Origin: Scatophagus argus
Taxonomy: Eukaryota; Chordata; Actinopteri; Scatophagidae
DNA length: 64,000 nt
Assembly (NCBI RefSeq): GCF_020382885.2
Contig: NC_058511.1
Coordinates: 571,501 to 635,500 of the forward strand
Direction: 5' to 3'
Part shown: positions 1 to 11,060 of the stretch, piece after piece
Position numbering within the stretch: position 1 is the stretch's first letter
How the letters are laid out: the number at the start of each line of letters is the position of its first letter
Translations under genes and position numbers: made by a program
Notes under the pieces: model-generated
Databases searched by the model: none
What the model was told of the DNA's origin: nothing
The model's input: the letters and a program-made list of their open reading frames with translations, nothing else

Positions 1-725
1 CTGAAAACGGCTTTGCACCGACGCTCCCCATCCAACCTGATGGAGCTTGAGAGGTTCTGCATTGGAGGTGGAGAAACTGCCCAAACTTACAGGATCAGAC
101 TCAAACAGACTTCAGGCTGTAACTGCTGCCAAAGGGGCTTCAACAAAGTGTTGATCACAGGCTGTGAATACTTATGTACGTGTTATATTTTTGTTTTTTA
201 TTTTTGATAAATTTGAAACAAAATTCAAGCAAACTTGTTTCATTTTGTCATTATGAGGTATTTTGTGTAGAATTTTGAGGAAAAAATTGAATTGAATCCA
301 TTTTGGAATGAGACTGTAACACAACAGAATGTGGAAAAGGCGAAGCGGTGTGAATACTGTCCGGATGCTCTGTATGTGAAAACCCTTTAAGGGCACAGCC
401 TTTCCAACACACGCTTAACGTGAAGCAGCGCTTTGACTAAGTTTTAAAAGAACGTTTTGGTTTCACACAGGAGGTGAACCCTGGTCTCCTTGACCTCCAC
501 CCCCCTTGGGCTTTGTAAACTACAAGGGGTGGTGCAGCTGCTCTGACAGTCTCATACTGATGGGTTTGCGGTGGAGCTGTTTTTGTTTTGTTTTATGAAG
601 CGAAGCGTTTAAAGTCTGGTGTGTCTCCAGCAGACAGTAAGGGGTCCCTGCTGGGTCTGGATTTGATGCTCAGGGATGTGACAGAACACTGACAGACAGC
701 GTAACTGATGTTACTGCGTACGTAC

Positions 726-1926
726 CCGAACCTTTGGTACCACCCGACGAAACGTCTCCGCTGGGTTCTGGCGGACAAGGCTTGGCAGGTTACTGATGAC
801 ACTCGCTCTCTGCACCTCCTGACCCACGCTGACAACACAAGAGGAAGAACACGAGTGAAAACATTCAGCACAGCTCAACTGAGAGTAAAAAATGAAACAC
901 CTGAATTTGGATCTGAGCCAATAAAGAGCCAGCACTTCAACCATAAAGACTCTAATCAGTGACCTGCTCTCAGGTCCGAACATGGATCGATCACCTCAGG
1001 TGATATCAGTTCAAATCCTGAGTTCTCTCCACATTCTAGACTCCGTGAGTCCTGCAGCTTCAGTCCGGCTTCTGTGACAGGTTTCAGTTCAGACGCTGAA
1101 TGAGTTCAGTGAACTAGTTTAGAGCCTCTGGGATCTCACTACTATTACCTTCAGTGTTTAATTGGCTTCAAAGTTTGCTGGGTCTGAGGAAAGGACTGAG
1201 CTGCTTCTCCACCCACCTTCTTCCTTCACCTTAGACTCCGTACAGCAGAAACCCTTCTACCCATAAAAGATTTTTCATTTGTTGTGGATTCATCTGTTTT
1301 CTTCCTCACTCTGACTGTTTCTGGACCGACTGAAAAACGATGAGAAAAACTCTCTGCTGCAGGTGAACATTTGTTTCTGCTCCACAGTGGAAGAAACCAT
1401 CTGTTAGCATGACTGCTGTTAGTTTCTGAAACTACAGAGCGAGACACAGCACCCAGCTGCTACCTGAGCAGGTAGACCGCCCTCTCGATGTCGTTCAGGT
1501 CTTCATCCACAGTCAGCTGATCGATCTCCTCCGCCGTCTGACAGGAAACAGCAAACACAGTCAGACAACTCAGGAATAGGCAATTTGAGTTTAAGTTTTT
1601 GTTTAATTCATGATAAAAGCTTCCAGTAGTGAATGCATCATGGACACCTCTACAGAGGAAGTCCAGAGGAAGTCCCATAAACAAAATGGCTGCAGTGACA
1701 GGAAGAGGTGGATCAGTTCCACAGATCTCAGTTACCCATCACAGTTAATATGAGCTGCTGAATCCTGCTCATGCTAATGGTGCTAATGGTGCTAATGTGC
1801 TTCACTCAGTGGAGGCCAAAGCAACTCGTTAGCATCCTTAGCACGATTAGCACAAGTTCAGATAAAAGAAAAGCTGTTCTCAGGATGTTATTCACTTTGT
1901 TTCCCACAGTGTGGTGTGGGAGCAGT

Positions 1927-1963
<37 letters not shown>

Positions 1964-3707
1964 TCACTGCTGATTGGACGGATGCAGACTGTAGTGTGTG
2001 TAGGAGGAGATGGGGGTGTGTGACTGCGTCGTTATGACGTCTGGGTTTCTCCCATCAGAGGACACCCAGGCTCCGCCCCCTCACATCTTCATCATCATCA
2101 CCATCATGTCGAAGTCCCGCCCCTCCACACCCCCACGTTTTTCTGAGTGAGCAGGAGAAGCAGTAGAATGATGATGATGATGATGATGATGATGTCTTTG
2201 TCCTCTCTCATCTTGATCATTTTTCCTCCTAAATCTTTGGGTCTGATTAAATGAAACATAACTGACATGAAATATCTGAATAAAATACTTCTAACATTTT
2301 TTAGGTCAACTTCTATTTTCTTCATGTCTCATAAATGTGACATAAATTACAAAAAAGTCAAAGATGTGACTTAAAGACTCTGAACGCTTTAATATTTTAA
2401 CTAAATAAGCTTCAGTTAAACAGCAGAAAGCTGATCAGCGAAGTTTAATCAGACGATCAGATGAAACAAAACCTCCTGCTGGACTCAAACAGGAAACACT
2501 GTGATGTCACGGTCAGTGGCTCCGCCCACTTCAGACCAGACACACATGGATAAATTCAGTTCATGTGGAGCCACGTGATCACTTTTCAGAATGTGTGACT
2601 TTCAAAATGATTTAGCTGTATGACTCAGCCGATCTGTGAGGATTGACGGCAGAAAAAACAGCAAACTGGTCAACATGTTGTGACATCAGCGCGTCTCATC
2701 AGGAGGTTTGAAGGAGGTGAACAGCATCTGATCATCAGTCGTCCTTACTGATGTCAAAGTGACAAACGTGTCAGCTGCACCTTCGTGAATATTTGATTTC
2801 TTCTCTGAATCTCTTTGGACAAAACAGAACACCTGAAGACATCGAGCTGGAGAATAACGAGCTGATTAATCAAGACAATAAACATCAGATTCACATCTAC
2901 AGTCATGATTCAGTATCATGTTATTATTATTATCATCCAGAACACCTGATTGGCTCTTGAATGCTTTGATGGGACAGCAGCGTTTGACTCTTTCTTTTTC
3001 TAATCTGTTTTTGCTAATGTTAGATTTCATATTGATCAGCTGAAACTGATGACTTTATTGATAGCTACTATTATTGACTACGATTTTGATGATTTATACT
3101 TCAGCTATAGCCTGTAGTTAACTGTAGAAATACGTGATGACTGACTGATATGACGTCCTCCTGTGCTCTGTACACGTCTGTCCTCATATCAGATGTGTCG
3201 TCACTGCTGTGTTCAGGGCACAACTTAGAAACTGATCATTCAGTCGTACCAAAACTAATATAAACATCGATCACATTTCCTGCGTTAATCACGTTTTGAC
3301 TGCATGCAGACAGAGAGGAGAGGAGATCCTGCTGAGCTCCAAACTGTCTGTCTGCCTGTCTGTCTCACTGCAGACAGACAGAAACTGCGTCATGCTGCGC
3401 AGATAGCGGGTCTCCCCTCTGCTTCCTGCATGGAGGCTGCTGATCTTCCTCCCACTGACTCACACAACAGTATCACCTTCATCATCATCACTTCACATGT
3501 CACACATGTGTTGGACACATGACCGCCCTCACCTGTCTGTCTCTGCGGACAGCTTCATTGTCATATCTATGAAATCTCAGGGTGAAACGTTAAAAATACC
3601 TTGAGACTCCTGCGGATCGGCCTCTCGATGAAGGCGAGTTCCTGCAGATCCTCCAGCTGTCCGTACAGCAGGCTGGACTGGTTCAGAGTCATTCTGCTGG
3701 AGAACAT
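726..3707 (-). CDS. ppp4r4: Protein phosphatase 4 regulatory subunit 4, N-terminal exons only (partial)
   Basis: Three coding exons are visible, at 3601-3707, 1464-1537 and 726-828; the rest lies beyond the left edge. The family is a HEAT-repeat regulatory subunit of protein phosphatase 4. Exon 1 starts at the ATG at 3707 (a second in-frame ATG is at 3692) and encodes LYGQLEDLQELAFIERP followed by RRSLK. Exon 2 encodes TAEEIDQLTVDEDLNDIERA followed by VYLL. Exon 3 encodes VISNLPSLVRQNPAETFRR. These match the start of vertebrate PPP4R4 in order, and all junctions are GT-AG with phases that close. A CAG lies seven bases before the first ATG, so a non-coding 5' exon may exist upstream. The large introns (2,063 and 635 bp) hold a CA tract and an ATG tract. 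I found no further exon in 1-725. Confidence 0.9.
1930..1960. repeat. CA microsatellite in ppp4r4 intron
   Basis: About 15 uninterrupted CA units in the intron between coding exons 1 and 2. Confidence 0.95.
2168..2194. repeat. ATG trinucleotide microsatellite in ppp4r4 intron
   Basis: Nine ATG units, preceded at about 2088-2105 by a shorter ATC-type run. Both lie in the first coding intron. Confidence 0.9.
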
Positions 3708-4250
3708 CTGCGCCCTGAAAATGTCCCAGTTCGGTTGTTAGTGGGAGAGCAGGCGGCCGATCTCAGTACCAACCATCCCTGGTGAGGAGGAGAGAGAGGA
3801 CGGGGTGGAGGTGGTGGTGGTGGTGGTGGGTACTGTCACCAACCGTTTCCAAGGAGATCCCTGTTCGATCTGTCCGGGGCGGGGAGGAGGGGGGCGGTGT
3901 CACGTCACACCAGACTCCGTTCAGAATTCTAATAATATAATATTTTTTTTCGCTCATCCGCAAATAAAGCATCTGTCAGAGATTCAACGCAAATACCTCA
4001 CAAATCATCGCTGTCCATTTTTCCAATCGGCGCACATTTAGTCTTCCGAGCTGCAATTATGTCGGAGATATGTCCACTGTTCTGAAGAGTATCTGTTGAA
4101 TACAGTCCTCCAGTGCGTTAGTATGAGAGCAGGGCGCAGATCCCAACAGCCAGCTGGTGTCAGGGACCATCACATGAACCGCTTCCGAGCCAAATCCACT
4201 CTCTCTCTGCCCCCCTCCACGTTAAGCCAGACTCGGTTTAAAAAAATCTG
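3708..4250. promoter_or_regulatory. Probable ppp4r4 5' region
   Basis: This GC-rich stretch lies directly upstream of the ppp4r4 start codon, with CpG dinucleotides and a GGT run at about 3808-3829. It is the likely place for the minus-strand transcription start and a non-coding first exon. The call rests on position and composition only. No TATA box was picked out. Confidence 0.35.
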
Positions 4251-4651
4251 CGTTTTAACTCTTATTTCCACGCTCGGTGACTCAGTAACCAATTGCAGCT
4301 GAAAGACGAAGGCTGTCTTGCATCAAAAGGATCACTTTTAATTTCGGCCCATTTTCATCACGCCAGACATCTTAAAGGACGTTTTACACATGACTGCCAG
4401 ATCACATTCAAAACTCAGATCCAAAACTGCAGAATGAGTAAGAATGTGAAAATCCTCAAACAGCAGATATTTAGCACGATCTCTTTTTATCATGGCGTCC
4501 ACCCTGCACGTTAAAAACTTTATTTAAAGAGTAACAAAACCCACCTTTTCTGCTGAAAATCAGTTTACACAGATATTTAGACGCGTTCAAGACCATATCT
4601 TGACATTTTAGCGCAAAGTATTCGAAGTTTACATTTTGTGTTTTAAATATG

Positions 4652-4767
4652 CATTGCGACTTCCAGGCTAACCGGACCGGACCGGAACCGGGTGATCGGC
4701 ACCCGGTTTCCATGGAAGCGGCTGAATGCAATCAAGGGACCAAACTCATTCTCAAAGTCCTGCTTAG
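4652..4767 (+). other. Candidate first coding exon of an unidentified plus-strand transcript
   Basis: A frame opens with an ATG at about 4650 and contains a second ATG giving MEAAECNQGTKLILKVLL. It then meets a consensus donor, GTAAGTA, near 4768. A GC-rich block with repeated ACCGG motifs precedes the second ATG. I do not recognise the peptide and found no matching second exon, so this may be a chance donor. It lies about 0.95 kb from the ppp4r4 start in divergent orientation, which would fit a bidirectional promoter. Confidence 0.2.
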
Positions 4768-6138
4768 TAAGTACAGTACGTTAAAGTGTCGTCATGATGA
4801 ACCACGCTCATACCGGTCCAATGTTCACACAAAACACACACACGTTTTAAAGAACAAGCACAAATCATTTTAGTTTTCTGATGAAGCAGAAACGGGCCTG
4901 GAATGATGATGATGATGATGATGAATACACGACCTGATGTTCGTCACAGTGCAGAGCCTTGAGGTTTCCCTCAGACTGAGAGTTTCAGCACATGGCACAT
5001 CATGGCCCATTTTTAAAACCTTAAATTATTAATTGATTTAATTAATGTAATTGATTAACTGACTGGTCATTGGGTCAGTTGATTGAATAAAATAATAATA
5101 ATGCGATTCACGCTGTATAGCTGAGAATATTCACACTAAATATATGATAAAAATGTGTTTCCTGCTGATGGCAATAACTCAACAGGAAATGCTTTTATTC
5201 TGAAATGCAAAGACAGATGACCAGTTTAGTTCTTGGCTTTGATGATGATATGAACATGAGATATTGTTTTGCTCATTTGGTTTGCTTGTCTTGGTGTTTT
5301 TGTCACGTTAAAGTCTAAAGTGTGTGAGCTTACAGCTAACGTTACATAAAGGTTCAGGTTATGTTATGGTGGAGGGACCGGTGGAACCACAGGCACAAAC
5401 GTTTAAAAAGAGCCGGTGGCATCTGTTTATAGTTCATGCTAAGAACACTGATCATACACACGTTATTGATCTCTGTCAATATGTTTGTTCAGCTGATCAC
5501 ATTCAGGTCTGTTTGTGTTTACCAGACGTGAGGAATATGAAAAATCAAGAAGAAGTGAGTGTTGTGTGTGACGTATTTTCATCAGCTCTCCGTGAATGTT
5601 TTGGCTTCAGGCAGAGGAAATAAACACCGCTGACCTCGGCGGCTTCCAGTCCCAGTCTGATCCCACATTCAGCAGCAGGTTGAGCCAGACTTAAAGAGGT
5701 CGGCCTCACATTATCTGTTTACCTTCAGAGCGCCAAGTTGTCCCTTTCATTTCATGTGACGCACCACAGCTGACAAACACTTTCATCCAGAGCACATCAT
5801 CATCATCCTCACCATCATCCCGAGAACCCCCACTCAAACAAAAACCCAAATCACCAGATGAAGACATCCTGACATGTGGATGGAACAGGAGTAAACATCC
5901 AAACTAACGTGAAGTCTGCAGTCTGTAGCTCCTCCCAGTTTTATTCATACGACCCAGAATGACAAACGGGGGCTTTGCAGAGTGTGGAGACGACACCTTC
6001 TGCCCTCAGAGCCTCCACTCAGGAAGTCCAACTCTGACAACTAAAACAGGAAAACAGAAGAAAGTTCACGAGGGACTTCAGAGACCAACGACGAGTCGCA
6101 GGATGAGCGAGCGTCAGCAGTGTCGACGTCTCGTATGT

Positions 6139-6450
6139 CACACACAGGTACACACAGGTGCACACAGGTACACACAGGTGCACACAGGTGAACACAGGTA
6201 CACACAGGTGCACACAGGTGCACACAGATACACACAGGTGAACACAGGTACACACAGGTACACACAGGTGAACACAGGTACACACAGGTGCACACAGGTG
6301 AACACAGGTACACACAGGTGCACACAGGTGAACACAGGTACACACAGGTGCACACAGGTGAACACAGGTGAACACAGGTGCACACAGATACACACAGGTG
6401 AACACAGGTACACACAGGTACACACAGGTACACACAGGTGCACACGGGTT
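6139..6450. repeat. 10-bp minisatellite, about 31 copies
   Basis: The unit is CACACAGGTR with C/A variation at its first base, so copies read CACACAGGTG, AACACAGGTA and similar. Variant units recur in blocks, suggesting higher-order duplication. Because 10 is not a multiple of three and the unit has no stop, several frames on both strands stay open. Confidence 0.95.
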
Positions 6451-6594
6451 TACCTCCCTGTATGACTGATATGATCAAACTGTTTAAACTCTTTACTGTC
6501 ACCTCTCTGTTGTTTAATAAAGTTTTCTTCTAAACGTGAATCTTCAGGCAGCTCAGCTCCAACCTTGTCTGCCCTTGTCTGTCTAAAAATAAAG

Positions 6595-6612
6595 CACACA
6601 CACACACACACA

Positions 6613-6668
<56 letters not shown>
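6595..6668. repeat. Compound CA/CT microsatellite
   Basis: About 10 CA units pass directly into about 27 CT units. Confidence 0.95.
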
Positions 6669-6672
<4 letters not shown>

Positions 6673-7789
6673 TTAACCAGGTTAGAAGCAGCCGTCTGAT
6701 TTGTTGGTTAATTCAGGGTTTTCAAAGTTTGGTCCAGGAGTCCGTCAGGTGTTTCCAGGTCGGATCATTTATTTTCACCATAATTCTGTCCATTAGTAAC
6801 ACGGTGAGAGGACGTGTTTCTCAGGGGTTTCTTACACTTTCTGTAATGAAACACGTAAACTCCTCCCCAGCTGAGGGTCTGCACTCTGTTTCAGTTTTGG
6901 GGTCCTTGACGTGAAAAAGTTTGACAACCACTGGGTCAGTTTATCAGTTAATGTTTTTGTTTCAGTGTGTGATGATAATAATACTGTAGTTCACCAGCTT
7001 GTCAGACGGAGGCCCTGAGGCGGCAGGAGGCGGCGGTGGCCTCAGGAGCTCCCGGGGACTCCACTGGGCACCCCTGTGGATCAGGACGAGGGTCAGGCAG
7101 TCGGCTCACGGGCTACCAGGCTAACTGGCTAACAAATGAATTAACAAAAGTCCAGTCGTTTTTAGACATTTTGCTCAGGAAATGTTACATAACTCAGACA
7201 GAAACTATCTGAGACTAATCTGCCACTACTCAGTTCATTAAACACCTCATCATCTTCTTACAGAAATTATGTTTTTGTGTTTAAATCTTTGAGAGGCTTT
7301 TATTTTAGAGGCCTCCATTAGTGCCTGTAACATTAGAGTTCAACTGGTCAACAAGCTCAGACTGCAGCTCCTTAAAATAAACCTCAAGTATCCCCCCAAC
7401 CCCGTCCACACAGCGTCATGTGCTGCCCCCATTACACACAGACAGACAGCAGGACAGACAGTCGGTCAGCAGGACAGACACAGGACGCACAAACCACATG
7501 TCTGTGGACTGACTCACAGGAAAAGCTGGATTTGTAGAGAAACACGTTTGAAGGAGGTGAGAGCTTCACTCGTTTGGTCACTTTGTGTTGTCACTGAATG
7601 TCACTGTCAGCTGCACTGTTGATAAAGTTTATTTTGAAGTTTAATCTGCTGTATGTGACTGCTGTGCTGTGCAGTGAGTCGAGCTGGTTTGTAGTTTTTC
7701 TGTATCAGGACACACTGTGGTGTCACTGGGTTAAAGATCAGCTGGCTTACTGGTTTATTTATGAAACCAGTATGAAACCTGCTTAGCGC

Positions 7790-8270
7790 CCCCCACAGGC
7801 TGTGCAGGTCATTACAGTTCACTCAGGTTTATTTACAGTTTTTCTAAATTGCTAAAACACCCAAACCCAAAATACCTCATATGTCCTGCAAAATGAAGCA
7901 CTGCAACCAAAGCCACATATAGCATTATCAACATTATCAAAATCAAACTTCTGCGCCAATCAAACTTCTTTCATATTTCACTCATCTTTAGCAAGCTTTG
8001 CCATAACACTAAAATCGTTCAAACTGTAGAAAATTCTTCAGGTTGTTCACATGCACAGAAATATTTGCAGATACACACACATTCTGCTGTTACTTTTTTA
8101 TTTTTATTTTTCTGAGAACATGGGCTGTGTTGTGTGGTCCAAGCTCGGCATGGCGGTGGAGGACACCATGTGTACTGGAGATGGCGGCGCACTCTGATGT
8201 TCCCACCACGTTGTCCAGGAACATCTATGATGGCTCTGTGGCCAGTGACTTTCCTAGGTTGAGCCCTCAT
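7790..8270 (-). mobile_element. Relic of a DDE-type DNA transposon
   Basis: On the minus strand a frame around 8155-8245 reads DVPGQRGGNI, then after a frame change CAAISSTHGVLHRHAELGP and HNTAHVL. This resembles the GQRGGN-ITLCAA and GPYNTAHI region that I associate with fish IS630/Tc1-like transposases. The reading frame shifts inside the block, and the downstream side is non-coding, so this is a decayed fragment. Exact family and borders are unknown. Confidence 0.5.
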
Positions 8271-8635
8271 CCAGCTCTACCCCTACCTCTCACTCTTCCT
8301 CCCCCTCTCATTCTCACCCTCCCTCTTCCTCTCCTTCGTCCTCTCTCTGCAGCTCTCTCTGTCTTCCATTGTTTTTGTGAAAAAAAACAAACAATCGGTG
8401 CTCACCTGTGGTCTTTATGTAGTGCTTACTTCCTGATTGAAGTGGTAACAATTAAGCATTGAGGTATTTGGCCAGGTGGCACATATATCGGCTAATTAGC
8501 TCGTGTGACTTTATGTCAGTTTGTTGTGTCTTATGCAGAAAACTTCAGTGCATTTAAAAAGTGCCATTTTGAGTTGTAAAATGTGTGTAAAGCAGAAAAT
8601 GTGTTTAGAGTTTTGGAGACTTGAGAAGAGGTTTT

Positions 8636-8676
8636 GTTTCTTGACTTTCCCTCGGGATCAATAAAGTATCTATCTG
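8636..8676 (+). mobile_element. 3' tail of a LINE-like repeat
   Basis: The motif TCGGGATCAATAAAGTATCT followed by ATCT units is a common 3' terminus of fish LINE/SINE repeats. Related motifs in reverse orientation occur near 46850-46880 and 52812-52840. Confidence 0.45.
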
Positions 8677-8903
8677 CTCTCTGTGTTCAGTTTAAATAAT
8701 TGTGCTGTGCGTGTCATTTTAGTGTGTTAGCAGTTGGATTCAGACTGACCTGCCTGACAATCCACCAAACGTATAAAACATTCCCAGTGTTTACAGGCTG
8801 ACAGAATTTCTTTACTTTGGTCAGCAGTGATGAAACTCTGCTGTTGTGGTTCTCTTGTTTCAGACTCATCACCGTCTGACCTCACAGCTCCGTCAGCTTC
8901 ATC

Positions 8904-11011
8904 ATGGAGCTGTGGCAGCCCGCAACCCGCATCTCTCGCTCTGCATCAGCAGCTCCCAGTCTGGCCTTCGAGGATTATTCTGTCTACAGCAACCTGAGCG
9001 ACGACGAGCTGTTGCAGCTCGCCATCGAGCGCAGTCTGACCGACGCACAATGCAACATGGCCGCCGCCGCTGCCAGCACCCCTCCTCGTCCACCGGACAG
9101 CAGCAGCCTGAACCCTGCAGCCAGAAGCACCAACCAACCCAGAGACAGCCCCCAGAATCCACCTGCACACTACAGCTCCCACAATCCACCTGCAGCCCAG
9201 ACTGCTGCACACTACAGCTCTCCAAACCCACCGAGCGAAAAGCCTCCTGATCCGTATGTCCGTTTTCCTCCTCCATGTTGTCTTCATGATCCTCCAGTAT
9301 TCTACTGTCTGAGTTGGTCCATACAGACATGAGTCCAGCCTGTTCTGTTATCAGCATTACTATTCATGATTATTACCAATATTTGTTCTTAAGGCAGATT
9401 AACTAATAACAGAACTGATCAGCAGGATGATAACTTTCCAAGAAGCCATAAAGAAACACCACATAACTCTGAAGCTTTATCACGTGGTGCAGGAAGCATC
9501 AGCTCGTACCTCAGATCACATTCACAGGCAGAGCTTAACATGACAGCAACACCAAGACCAGAAGCCAAAAGCTCAGTTTATTTCTGTCAGGGGGGCCAGC
9601 GAATGACGAGCAGCAGGAGGGAGACCCAGAGTCCAGCAGTCAGAGGACCATGTGTCAGGGAGGGCATGAAGTGGATCAGTATGAAGTCTGAGTGAGCAGA
9701 GTTACTGATATGGAAACAGAAGTGATGAGCAAAAGGAGGTGATCACAGGCTGTCAGAAGATCACATTCACTGGCTTCTGATTACCAGAAAACGTTAGGAG
9801 ACTTGAATATACCAGGAGAGAGTCAGCCAAGACGTGAATACTGAAATCAGTCCTAAAACAGCCTGAGCAAAGTCGAGGATCAAACGTTTTATTAACTTTG
9901 GTCTCTCTGTGCTGATTTTTATTGGAGCTGCAGATGAGTCCTGACCACATGATGGAGGCAGTGAGGGCGGATGTTTACTGATGACAGTGAGCTTATTAAA
10001 ATGTTGTTTTGATGTGAAAATGGACATGTGGACAGGGGGAGCAGAGGTCAGTGGACACAGGTCTGATAGACCAGATTATGGAAACAACACAGTGGATGTA
10101 CTACTGGAGGTGTTACAGTGGGATGTGAAGTAGGACAGTTTTTCCTGTGCTCTGATTGGCTGCTGTCTTGTGGCAGGAAGACCTTTGATGGGACAGTCAG
10201 TCACTTCATGACAGGTTCTGGGAAGAGGATGATAGCATATCGTAGAGCTGACGGCAGTCTGGTCCACATCGTTCCAGAACCTGAAGAGTGAGTCAAGTTC
10301 TGTTCAAAACCTGTCTGCGTATGTGAGCCGGCTTGTGTCCTTCCTGGTGTGACTGAGAGGACGTCTATGGACTGACAGACTGTGAGGGAAATAAGGAAAA
10401 AACATGAAGTTAAAGTTGAAGTGAAAATTATTTTATTTGACACTCCAACTTGTCACGAACAAGGTAGGCCCATCCTAAAGCATCTCCTCCTTTATGGTCT
10501 GTTTGACTCTGAATGGGACCATAATTCATTAAATGAACAACTTGCTGTAGTAAAAAAGACTTGAAACCAGTGACTGAAAGCACAAGCTCATCAGGAAACT
10601 GTTTACTGAGGTCAGAAATCAAGTGAGAAGCTGACTCATTTTCTCATAAGCTCACACACAATCAGACTTCTGTTTGAAACCAGCAGGGTCGCCCCCTGCT
10701 GGACATTAGGGAGACTGCAGGTTTAATGCATTGCAGACCAGGAAGCTTTGTTCACTTCTCATACTGTCTGTGCTTTGAGCCTTATGTCAGACAGGTGAGA
10801 CAGGTGGCTGATGGGTATTTTCTTTGCAGGGAGGAGGAGCCTCTGTTCCAAGCGATCCGTGTTGGTGATGTGAGCAGAGTGAAAATGCTGGCGACGCGTC
10901 CAGGAACGAACCTGATGCTGCCGAGTAAACCTGGCTGGCTCGCCACTCACCAGGCGGCATGGTATGGCCAGGACAAGTGCCTGAAAGTTCTGCTGTCAGG
11001 TAGACATAATC

Positions 11012-11060
<49 letters not shown>

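Larger units (their letters stand above)
4770..8100. other. Intergenic stretch between ppp4r4 and asb2
   Basis: No gene is supported here. The stretch holds an ATG run near 4903-4922, a 10-bp minisatellite at 6139-6450, a CA/CT tract at 6595-6668, a GC-rich block near 7010-7120 and otherwise AT-rich unique-looking DNA. The long open frames at 6019-6502 on both strands are products of the minisatellite. Confidence 0.6.

Noticed and set aside
1..725. Next ppp4r4 exon
   Set aside because: No minus-strand frame here matches the expected sequence after the exon ending at 726, so the exon must lie outside the window.
6019..6502. Overlapping long open frames on both strands (Cys-Val-rich or Thr-Gln-rich)
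   Set aside because: They are translations of the 10-bp minisatellite, with no start context or conservation evidence.
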